Shown: positions 1 to 5,058 of the stretch, in pieces
Layout of the letters: each line of letters opens with the position of its first letter
How positions within the stretch are numbered: the stretch's first letter is position 1
Made by a program: the position numbers and the translations under genes
The notes under the pieces: generated by a model
Database searches by the model: none
Told to the model about the DNA's origin: nothing
Seen by the model: only the letters and a program-made list of their open reading frames with translations
Origin: Bacillota bacterium
Lineage (GTDB): Bacteria > Bacillota_A > Clostridia > Peptostreptococcales > Anaerovoracaceae
Reading direction: 5' to 3'
NCBI GenBank assembly: GCA_017438085.1
Contig: JAFRWH010000013.1
Coordinates: forward strand, 1-7,821
DNA length: 7,821 nt

Positions 1-1166
1 CTGTACCCATTTCTGCTGCAGATAATGGAATATTCGGAGATGTGTCTGCGGATCACTGGGCAATATCCGAAATAGAGCGGGCTTACCAGGAGCACGTGAT
101 CGAGGGCAGCGTGAATCCCGAGACCGGTATACGCAACTTCCGTCCGGACTCGCCCCTTTCATATGCAGCCTTTGCAACTATAATGATTCGGGCGGCTTAT
201 CCCGAGATGCTGCAGGAGGGCGAGGCGGCTTATCCCAATGACTGGGTGCTGGCGGCAGGATATGCTGCGGAGAAGCTGGGGCTGATAGATGAAGGCATGA
301 GCCGCGAACAGCTGGATTCTCCCATGCCCCGCTACGATATGGCCAGACTGCTGATAAATCTGCTGCTTGTCTTCGGCCGCACAGACGTGAGCCTGTTCGA
401 TGTAGATGCCATAGCAGGAAGTATCAAGGACGGGGCAACTCTGAAGTACGAATACCGAAACAGCGTGGCTTTGTGCTACGATCTCGGCCTCATCAGCGGG
501 TTCTCCGATGGTTCCTTTAAGGGCGATAACAAGATGAACAGGGCGCAGGCGGCTGCGGTCTACTGCAGGTATTCCGATCTTGTTGAGCGCATAGATGCAG
601 GCGAATCCGTTATAAAGACTCCTGCAAAGCAGGAAGAGCTGCCGCCGGTAAGTGAAGAACCCCCGGTAAGCGAGGAGCCGACGGTAAGTGAAGCTCCGGC
701 GGTAAGTGAAGCGCCGGTGGCTGATGGACTTTTCTCGCAGAATTCGGAGTTTGAGCTTGAGTGCATAAAGCAGATCCTCGAGGGGACCAATGCAGCCCGC
801 GCGGAAGAAGGCCTTAAGCCGCTTTTCATAAGCGAGGCTCTTCAGAAGGCTGCTTTTATAAGATCCAGAGAACTGGAGGAACTATTCTCTCATACCAGGC
901 CCGACGGCAGCAGCTGTGATACAGCTATTGAGCCTTCGGCACGGTACAGTACCTGGATGTGCGGTGAAAACATCGCTGCCGGACATCTGAACGGATACCA
1001 TGTAATGGTGGGCTGGATGGGATCCCCCGGCCACAAGAGCAATATACTCGAGAAGGGCTATACCTGCATCGGAATAGGTGCATATGTAGACGCCGAGGGT
1101 ATGACCTATTATGTGCAGGTATTCGGCAATGGTCTGGGAGATCCTGTTGAGCTTCCGAATGATTGA
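1..1166 (+). CDS. SLH-repeat surface protein with C-terminal CAP (SCP/PR-1, YkwD-like) domain, 5' partial
   Basis: The reading frame is open to the left edge (codons begin at base 3), so the N-terminus and any signal peptide are outside the window. A GTG at 42 is only an internal codon, because the upstream residues already form an SLH opening (FGDVSADHW). Up to three SLH-like repeats can be seen: about 30-190, a divergent one about 195-400, and about 405-590 (GLISGFSDGSFKG, then NRAQAAAVYCRY). SLH modules normally bind secondary cell-wall polymers. A Pro/Val/Ser/Glu linker (642-713) leads to a CAP domain at about 735-1120. Its hallmarks are SHTRPDG (His codon 891-893), CGENIAAG (Glu 966-968) and GWMGSPGHKSNIL (His 1032-1034), matching the conserved His/Glu/His cavity of bacterial CAP proteins. 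The biochemical role of bacterial CAP domains is mostly unknown. The family call is very secure; cell-wall location is inferred from the SLH repeats. A hairpin terminator follows 58 bp after the stop. Confidence 0.93.
   Translation, partial: VPISAADNGIFGDVSADHWAISEIERAYQEHVIEGSVNPETGIRNFRPDSPLSYAAFATIMIRAAYPEMLQEGEAAYPNDWVLAAGYAAEKLGLIDEGMSREQLDSPMPRYDMARLLINLLLVFGRTDVSLFDVDAIAGSIKDGATLKYEYRNSVALCYDLGLISGFSDGSFKGDNKMNRAQAAAVYCRYSDLVERIDAGESVIKTPAKQEELPPVSEEPPVSEEPTVSEAPAVSEAPVADGLFSQNSEFELECIKQILEGTNAARAEEGLKPLFISEALQKAAFIRSRELEELFSHTRPDGSSCDTAIEPSARYSTWMCGENIAAGHLNGYHVMVGWMGSPGHKSNILEKGYTCIGIGAYVDAEGMTYYVQVFGNGLGDPVELPND
642..713 (+). repeat. Four in-frame 18-bp repeats encoding a P-x-V-S-E-x linker
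   Basis: Four consecutive 18-nt units (starting at 642, 660, 678 and 696) each encode six residues: PPVSEE, PPVSEE, PTVSEA and PAVSEA. A degenerate fifth unit (PVADG) follows. The units share the core GGTAAGTGAAG with third-position changes. They form an acidic, proline-rich hinge between the SLH repeats and the CAP domain. Such linkers commonly vary in copy number between strains; that is general knowledge and cannot be seen here. Confidence 0.9.
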
Positions 1167-1224
1167 TACGGAATCGCTTCAACGCTGTCTGAGGATGTGT
1201 TATACAATAATTGAATAGCTGGGA

Positions 1225-1258
1225 CGCTCCGGAGCTTACTCCGGGGCGATTATTTTTA
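1225..1258 (+). terminator. Rho-independent terminator of the SLH-CAP gene
   Basis: A 10-bp stem, CGCTCCGGAG (1225-1234) with CTCCGGGGCG (1239-1248), contains one G-U wobble and closes a CTTA tetraloop. The T-rich run ATTATTTTTA follows directly. It lies 58 bp after the SLH-CAP stop codon and points in the same direction. Confidence 0.85.
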
Positions 1259-1283
1259 TATGCTTTTTCCAGTCGCTGATCGG

Positions 1284-1632
1284 GGTGGAAAATCTTTTGT
1301 TCGCGAATAATTTTTTATTTTCAAAAAACGGGAATAAGGCAGCTGACAGCGTATCTGAGAAAAGTTTTCCACAGCTTGTCCACATGGGATATTTTAAGCT
1401 TTTCCGGCAGTTTTGCACTCCTGTTTCGGAGCTTATTCACCGGAAAATCCACAGCTGATTGTGGAAAAGTTAAAAGCCCCGGAATGCCTGAAAACAAAGG
1501 GCTTTCACGACTATGTGCAATTGTCAACAGCAAAGTTTTCCACAGACAGGACCCCTTTTTCCGCAGGATTATGTAAATCCCTTTAAAACATCAGCATCCG
1601 GGCATTTTTTGATATTTTTCCACAGTGGAAAA
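1284..1632. other. Cluster of DnaA-box-like 9-mers: candidate replication origin or DnaA-titration site
   Basis: This part of the 711-bp gene-free gap is crowded with sites resembling the DnaA box (consensus TTATNCACA). Exact TTTTCCACA occurs at 1365-1373 (+), 1460-1468 (-), 1536-1544 (+) and 1616-1624 (+). TTGTCCACA, the form typical of actinobacterial origins, is at 1376-1384 (+). One- or two-mismatch sites are TTATTCACC 1433-1441 (+), AAATCCACA 1445-1453 (+), TTTTCCGCA 1557-1565 (+), TTTTCCACC 1284-1292 (-) and TTTTCCACT 1624-1632 (-). The 14-mer AAAGTTTTCCACAG occurs twice (1361-1374 and 1532-1545). A/T tracts lie on both sides. A given 9-mer should occur about 0.005 times by chance in a region this size counting both strands, so four exact copies are not random. 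No dnaA, dnaN, rpmH or parAB is in view. The site could therefore be oriC detached from dnaA, a DnaA reservoir, or a DnaA-controlled locus. Confidence 0.7.
1306..1328. other. A/T tract left of the DnaA-box cluster
   Basis: Twenty-two of 23 bases are A or T (one C at 1322). The tract lies between the leftmost weak box (1284-1292) and the first strong one (1365-1373). It could assist strand opening or simply be intergenic low-complexity sequence. Confidence 0.4.
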
Positions 1633-1633
1633 A
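1615..1633. repeat. Perfect palindrome built from two opposed DnaA-like boxes
   Basis: TTTTTCCAC (1615-1623) and GTGGAAAAA (1625-1633) are exact inverted copies around a single A at 1624. The left arm contains the exact box TTTTCCACA and the right arm the reverse-strand TTTTCCACT. It directly abuts the right-hand A/T tract. It has no T-run placement that would suit an intrinsic terminator with so short a loop, so a protein-binding site is more likely. Confidence 0.6.
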
Positions 1634-1654
1634 ATAAAAATATTTTTCTTTTTT
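1629..1654. other. A/T tract: candidate DNA-unwinding element
   Basis: Twenty-five of 26 bases are A or T (one C at 1648). The tract starts within the right arm of the palindromic box pair and closes the box array on its right side. In bacterial origins the unwinding element sits beside the DnaA boxes in this way. I did not see a clear DnaA-trio series next to it, so the assignment is positional only. Confidence 0.45.
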
Positions 1655-1688
1655 CAGTATTTGAACCGAGAAAAACGGGGGTTCAAAA

Positions 1689-1769
1689 ATGGAAAAATAC
1701 GCATTAATAGTATCTGATTTATGCATCGGGAACATAAGAAATGGGGATGTCAAGAGACTTATCGATTAA
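1689..1769 (+). CDS. Possible 26-residue small protein, unknown function
   Basis: An ATG at 1689 opens 26 codons, starting MEKYALIVSD and ending VKRLID, then TAA at 1767-1769. A GGGGG run at 1677-1681 lies 7 nt upstream and could act as a Shine-Dalgarno sequence. The product would be soluble-looking, with mixed charge, one Cys and no membrane segment or signal peptide. I recognise no family. It lies between the DnaA-box array and the acyltransferase promoter. It could be a real small gene, the remnant of a longer gene whose 3' part is lost, or chance; the tidy start and plausible composition are the only support. Confidence 0.25.
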   Translation: MEKYALIVSDLCIGNIRNGDVKRLID

Positions 1770-1843
1770 ATTTTACGATACCGTTCTGTTCCTCTCAGAT
1801 TTTCTTTGAGAAAGGCTCTTGACAAAGCAGATCGGGGCTGTCT

Positions 1844-1871
1844 TTGAAAATACTTCCGGCTGTGTTAGAAT
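1844..1871 (+). promoter_or_regulatory. Extended -10 promoter for the acyltransferase gene
   Basis: TGTTAGAAT (1863-1871) fits the extended -10 form TGnTATAAT with one mismatch. TTGAAA at 1844-1849 is a 5/6 match to the -35 element, with a 16-bp spacer. Transcription would begin near 1878, at or next to the annotated ATG. A perfect TTGACA at 1819-1824 lacks a suitable -10 at 16-18 bp and is less likely to be the -35. Confidence 0.5.
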
Positions 1872-1877
1872 AGCGTC

Positions 1878-2996
1878 ATGAACAGCGCACTAAAAGATAA
1901 AAACAGAATAAGCAGAAGAAACAGCGCCATGGATATGTGCCGGCTGTTTTTTGCTGTGCTCGTTCCGCTGGTCCACTTTGAAAGCATATATTTCCCTAAA
2001 ACGCGCCGCATCTTCGAGGGCGGCTATCTGGCAGCAGAGTTTTACTTTATACTTGCCGGCTATCTTTTATACAGATCCTTCAGAAGCGGACGCTATAAAA
2101 ATGCGCTGGACTATACATTCATCAGATATATACGTTTTTTCTGCTACGCTTTTGTTGTCAGAATGGGGCTGCTCTGTCTGGATCTTTATTCCGGAAGGCC
2201 CGATGGCGGCTGGACCGGGTTTAATGAGGCTTTAGGCTTTGCGCTGGAAAAGCTCAGAGTGTCTCTGGGCGAGCTGTTTCTTGTTCAGATGGTGGTGCCT
2301 TCCCAGCTGGTGAACTCGCCCATCTGGTATCTTTCCGCCATGCTGATAGCCGGCTTCGCTCTCTGTCTGCTGCTTGATATAGGGAAGCTGCTCAAGGCGG
2401 AGCGTAGCGCTGTGTATCTGATCTTTATTCTGTCTCTTTTATGCTACAGCTTTTTCTTTGTTCACTACAGGACGCTTGATGTGCACATGGATCAGCTCGC
2501 TGTGGGAAGCGTCGTTTTAAGAGGCGGACTTCTCAGGGCGTTCGCGGACATGGGCTTTGGAGTCTTCTGTTCAATGGCTGCGGAAAAGCTGAGACTGAAT
2601 GCTCCGGGATGGAGCTTGATGGCATCTGCATGTCTTGTGCTTATGGGGCTCTGCATCTTCCTGTTCCCCCACAAACGCACGGATCTTATATTCGTCTCCG
2701 CAATGGGGCTTTTTGCAGTCATCTCCTTCGCAGATGAGTGGGGACGGGCTCATCTTCCTGCTGTACCGGGCTTTCTCACACAGGCTGCTTTCAGCTGCTA
2801 TATCTGTCACATGCTCATAATGAGATGCTGGATATATGCGCTTCCTTTTCTTTCGTCTCTGACCGGAGGGCAGGAGTTTCCGTCCATGGCATTATTCGTT
2901 CTTATCTGTTTCCTTTGCGGGGCATTGCTGGAGCTGATAATGATGCCGGTCAACCGGCTTATAAGCAGGCTGAATAAGAGATCTCAAAACGCATAA
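1878..2996 (+). CDS. Acyltransferase-3 family integral membrane protein (OafA-like)
   Basis: This 372-residue, strongly hydrophobic protein has about ten likely membrane segments and the order of motifs seen in acyltransferase-3 (PF01757) proteins. These are D19-x2-R22 and H33 in the first segment (MDMCRLFFAVLVPLVHF), AAEFYFILAGYLLYRS at about 52-67 (family FFFxxSGF), and SPIWYLSAMLIAGF in the middle. Members transfer acyl groups, often acetyl, from a cytoplasmic donor across the membrane onto sugars of surface polysaccharide, wall or lipid; the substrate here cannot be told. The ATG at 1878 has no Shine-Dalgarno sequence and coincides with the predicted transcription start. Met18 (1929) is an alternative, with only a weak purine run (AGAAGAAA) ahead, but starting there would leave almost no residues before D19. 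It is a single-gene unit closed by the terminator that overlaps its stop codon. Confidence 0.85.
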   Translation: MNSALKDKNRISRRNSAMDMCRLFFAVLVPLVHFESIYFPKTRRIFEGGYLAAEFYFILAGYLLYRSFRSGRYKNALDYTFIRYIRFFCYAFVVRMGLLCLDLYSGRPDGGWTGFNEALGFALEKLRVSLGELFLVQMVVPSQLVNSPIWYLSAMLIAGFALCLLLDIGKLLKAERSAVYLIFILSLLCYSFFFVHYRTLDVHMDQLAVGSVVLRGGLLRAFADMGFGVFCSMAAEKLRLNAPGWSLMASACLVLMGLCIFLFPHKRTDLIFVSAMGLFAVISFADEWGRAHLPAVPGFLTQAAFSCYICHMLIMRCWIYALPFLSSLTGGQEFPSMALFVLICFLCGALLELIMMPVNRLISRLNKRSQNA

Positions 2997-3038
2997 AAAG
3001 GCTTGGCCGTTTATTGGCGATAAACGATCAAGCCTTTT
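2996..3038. terminator. Bidirectional two-part terminator between convergent genes
   Basis: The outer 10-bp stem AAAAGGCTTG (2996-3005) pairs exactly with CAAGCCTTTT (3029-3038). After a 2-nt internal mismatch on each side, an inner 7-bp stem CGTTTAT (3008-3014) pairs with ATAAACG (3020-3026) around a 5-nt loop. The T-run on one strand and the A-run on the other allow it to stop transcription both from the acyltransferase (+) and from sufB (-). Its first base is the last base of the acyltransferase stop codon. Confidence 0.88.
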
Positions 3039-3066
3039 ATTGTGCGATTATTCAGTTTTCTGCCGG

Positions 3067-4185
3067 CTATTTCAAGAAGCCGTTGATTATGGCCGCCTCA
3101 GCCTCTTCTTCTGTAAGTCCAAGAGTCCTCAGCTTCATTATCTGTTCGCCTGCAATCTTGCCGATGGCGGCTTCATGTATGAGCTGAGCATCCTCGCTGT
3201 TGGCAGAGAGCTTCGGAGATGCGTCGACCTTTCCGTTTTCGGCAAGGATCGCGTCGCACTCGGAATGGCCGTAACACACGGTGTTTCCGATGATGTTTGA
3301 CTGGTATGCCTGGTGGGAATTGCCTCTGGCTACAGAACGGCTCATAAGATTGACCGAGCTGCCCTCGCCGTTGAGTTCCACTTCAAAGAAGGTCTCGGCG
3401 GTCTCATCGTCATCGGTCAGCAGTCTTTCTTTTATGACCAGCGTGGACTTGCCGTCCAGTGTGGCTTTTGTCTTGCGCACGGACGAGCTTACGCCGCCAA
3501 GCTGGCTGGTGTCCATCTCAAGATAGGCTCTGTCCTTAAGGAAGCACTCAGTCTGGGGATCGATCACCTTCTTCGGACCCTTGCTGCCTGTGCCTACGTG
3601 TTTTTCAACATACAGCACCCTGGCGCCTTCCTCCAGGAAGAAGCGGTGTATGCCGTTGTGGCGGGCGGGTTCGCCGGTCTCGGTGTGGATGCCGCAGCCC
3701 GCTACTATGACCACATCCGCGTTTCTGCCCACGAAAAAGTCGTTGTAGACCAGATCGTCATAGCCTGCCTTGGTTACACATGCGGGGATGTAGACTTCCT
3801 CTCCCTTGGTGTCCGGAGCGATGTGTATGTCGAGTCCGGGATTGTCTGTCTTGGTGTCGATGTGGATGTGCTCCGTGGACTGGCGTCCCAGGCTCTTGCC
3901 GTTGGAGCGGATGTTGAAGGCTCCGCAAAATCCGGTGCCGTTAAAGTTAGCTACAGTCTCCAGAAGCTTGGCTGTGACCTCGTCCACATTCACGGGAGTC
4001 TCTTCAAATACAGGCTTTGCTGCTTCTGCTTCAGTCTCGGGCTGAATGTTCTCCTCCGGAGCGCCCTTCAGGACTCTTGCGGCCTGGGCCATTGCTGTGG
4101 GCTGAGCCTCGCCTCCGAATATTTTAGCTGCCATATCGGCCGCAGAGCTGGCCACAGACAGTTCTTCTTTAATTGTCTTTTCCAT
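3067..4185 (-). CDS. sufB: SufB/SufD-family Fe-S cluster assembly scaffold protein (SmsB-like)
   Basis: This 372-residue protein belongs to the SufB/SufD family, which with the SufC ATPase forms the scaffold on which Fe-S clusters are built in the cytoplasm. The C-terminal half carries typical family sequence: AGCGIHTETG (C164, H167), VEKHVGTG, SRSVARGNSHQAYQSNIIG, and near the end GHSECDAI (H307, C310) and IHEAAIGKIAGEQIMKLRTLGL (E338). C310 and E338 lie about as far apart as the Cys/Glu pair reported as essential in E. coli SufB. It is shorter than E. coli SufB (about 495) or SufD (about 423), as in minimal two-gene systems where one protein replaces both. Residues about 20-62 form an Ala/Glu/Pro-rich, probably flexible N-terminal segment. 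The start is supported by a GGAGGAAGGAGA site (4191-4202) 5 nt upstream, embedded in the end of sufC. Whether to call it SufB or SufD is a matter of convention. Confidence 0.9.
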   Translation of the reverse strand: MEKTIKEELSVASSAADMAAKIFGGEAQPTAMAQAARVLKGAPEENIQPETEAEAAKPVFEETPVNVDEVTAKLLETVANFNGTGFCGAFNIRSNGKSLGRQSTEHIHIDTKTDNPGLDIHIAPDTKGEEVYIPACVTKAGYDDLVYNDFFVGRNADVVIVAGCGIHTETGEPARHNGIHRFFLEEGARVLYVEKHVGTGSKGPKKVIDPQTECFLKDRAYLEMDTSQLGGVSSSVRKTKATLDGKSTLVIKERLLTDDDETAETFFEVELNGEGSSVNLMSRSVARGNSHQAYQSNIIGNTVCYGHSECDAILAENGKVDASPKLSANSEDAQLIHEAAIGKIAGEQIMKLRTLGLTEEEAEAAIINGFLK

Positions 4186-4906
4186 AGCAGTCTCCTTCCT
4201 CCATGGCGGGGCAGGTATCGCAGCCTTCTCCGCAGATCAGGGGATACATGATATCCCTGGACCCGCGCATTCCCAGTCTTCCGTCCTGGATCAGCATTAT
4301 TTCGTCAGCGATGTTCAGTATGCGCTCCTGATGCGAGATTATTACGAGAGTCACTTCCCGGGCTTCCCTCAGCTCCTCAAATACATTTATCAGGCTGTTG
4401 AAGCTCCACAGGTCTATGCCTGCCTCGGGCTCGTCGAATACTGTCAGCTTGGATTTTCTGAGCAGCACACCTGCGATCTCTATCCGCTTGATCTCGCCGC
4501 CGGAAAGCTTGGTGTCCACATCCCTGTCCTTGTAGGCTTTGGGATCCAGCCCCACCTTCAGCAGTACCTCATCCAGCTGGTCTTCGGTCAGCGCTGAACC
4601 ATTGGCCAGATTCAGGATATCCCTCACCGTGAAGCCCTTGAAACGCACCGGCTGCTGGAAAGCATAGCCTATGCCCAGCTTCGCGCGCTCAGTGGGATCT
4701 TTTTCCGTGATGTCCACGCCGTCCAGGATAAGCTGGCCCGATGTGGGCATGTTAATGCCTGCTATCATTTTTGCAAGTGTGGTCTTGCCGCCGCCGTTGG
4801 GACCGGTCAGAACCACCAGTTTGCCATCGGGGATAGTCAGGCTGATGTTTTTAAGTATCTGTTTGTCTCCCTCCGGGGCGAAACTCAGATTTTTTATCTC
4901 TAACAT
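4169..4906 (-). CDS. sufC: Fe-S assembly ATPase SufC (SmsC-like), with C-terminal cysteine cluster
   Basis: This 245-residue soluble ABC ATPase powers Fe-S cluster assembly on the SufB-type scaffold. In order it shows Walker A GPNGGGKTT (35-43), Q-loop at 84-85, signature LSGGE (134-138), Walker B LTVFDEPEAGID (154-165) and the switch His of IISH (H192). The IKRIEIA stretch after the signature and DEPEAGID are SufC-like rather than transporter-like. The start at 4906 is chosen because AAGGAGAA lies just upstream and MLEIKNLSF is the canonical SufC beginning; an open frame continues 46 codons further but runs back into the promoter and terminator. The gene overlaps sufB by 17 nt, suggesting translational coupling. 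The C-terminus ends in C225-x3-C229-x2-C232-x7-C240, an odd extra cluster for this family. No cysteine desulfurase gene is adjacent. Confidence 0.95.
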   Translation of the reverse strand: MLEIKNLSFAPEGDKQILKNISLTIPDGKLVVLTGPNGGGKTTLAKMIAGINMPTSGQLILDGVDITEKDPTERAKLGIGYAFQQPVRFKGFTVRDILNLANGSALTEDQLDEVLLKVGLDPKAYKDRDVDTKLSGGEIKRIEIAGVLLRKSKLTVFDEPEAGIDLWSFNSLINVFEELREAREVTLVIISHQERILNIADEIMLIQDGRLGMRGSRDIMYPLICGEGCDTCPAMEEGDCYGKDN

Positions 4907-4910
4907 GATC

Positions 4911-4918
4911 TTCTCCTT
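4911..4918 (-). promoter_or_regulatory. Ribosome binding site that fixes the sufC start
   Basis: AAGGAGAA on the minus strand, 4 nt before the ATG at 4906-4904, is a near-perfect Shine-Dalgarno sequence. It decides against the longer in-frame extension toward 5044. Confidence 0.85.
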
Positions 4919-4940
4919 GATGTAAATTAAAAACCGAATA

Positions 4941-4969
4941 ATTTTATCACGAAGCCGGACGCTTTTAAA
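4941..4969 (-). promoter_or_regulatory. Promoter of the sufC-sufB operon
   Basis: On the minus strand, TTTAAA (4969-4964) and TAAAAT (4946-4941) are separated by exactly 17 bp. The -10 is preceded by TGA, giving the extended form TGATAAAAT. The promoter lies between the terminator of the upstream unit and the sufC ribosome binding site, leaving a leader of about 30 nt. I see no convincing regulator site in the leader. Confidence 0.6.
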
Positions 4970-4975
4970 GAGCAG

Positions 4976-5022
4976 AAAATAAAAAAGAGCTTTGCAGAGA
5001 TTCCTTTCTGCAAAGTTCTTTT
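4976..5022 (-). terminator. Rho-independent terminator of the glycosyltransferase operon
   Basis: A 16-bp stem, 4983-4998 with 5007-5022, pairs with a single wobble or mismatch around an 8-nt loop. On the minus strand it is followed by a T-rich tail (TTTTTTATTTT, counting the end of the stem). It begins 36 nt after the stop codon of the GtrB-type gene and insulates sufC-sufB from read-through. Confidence 0.88.
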
Positions 5023-5058
5023 GATGTGTCGTTATGTCCGGCAATTCTGCAGGACTCG

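Noticed and set aside
1195..1210. TATACAAT at about 1201 as a promoter after the SLH-CAP gene
   Set aside because: There is no -35 at proper distance and it is followed within 25 bp by a terminator hairpin.
1473..1505. Inverted pair AAAGCCC / GGGCTTT as a possible terminator
   Set aside because: The loop is 19 nt, the stem only 7 bp and no T-run follows; it lies inside the box array with no gene to terminate.
1236..1707. Several open frames of 60-70 codons on both strands across the DnaA-box region
   Set aside because: They lack ribosome sites, have compositions typical of chance translation of A/T tracts (runs of Phe, Lys, Ser) and overlap one another and the repeat boxes.
1819..1847. Perfect TTGACA at 1819-1824 as the -35 of the acyltransferase promoter
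   Set aside because: No acceptable -10 hexamer lies 16-18 bp downstream; the extended -10 at 1863-1871 is too far away.
3313..4251. A 312-codon plus-strand open frame opposite sufB and sufC
   Set aside because: It is antisense to two genes with clear family motifs. Its length follows from the codon bias of the real genes, and no ribosome site or known domain is seen.
4907..5044. A 46-codon N-terminal extension of SufC
   Set aside because: It would be encoded across the promoter and the upstream terminator hairpin, and the AAGGAGAA site with the canonical MLEIKNLSF start argues for 4906.
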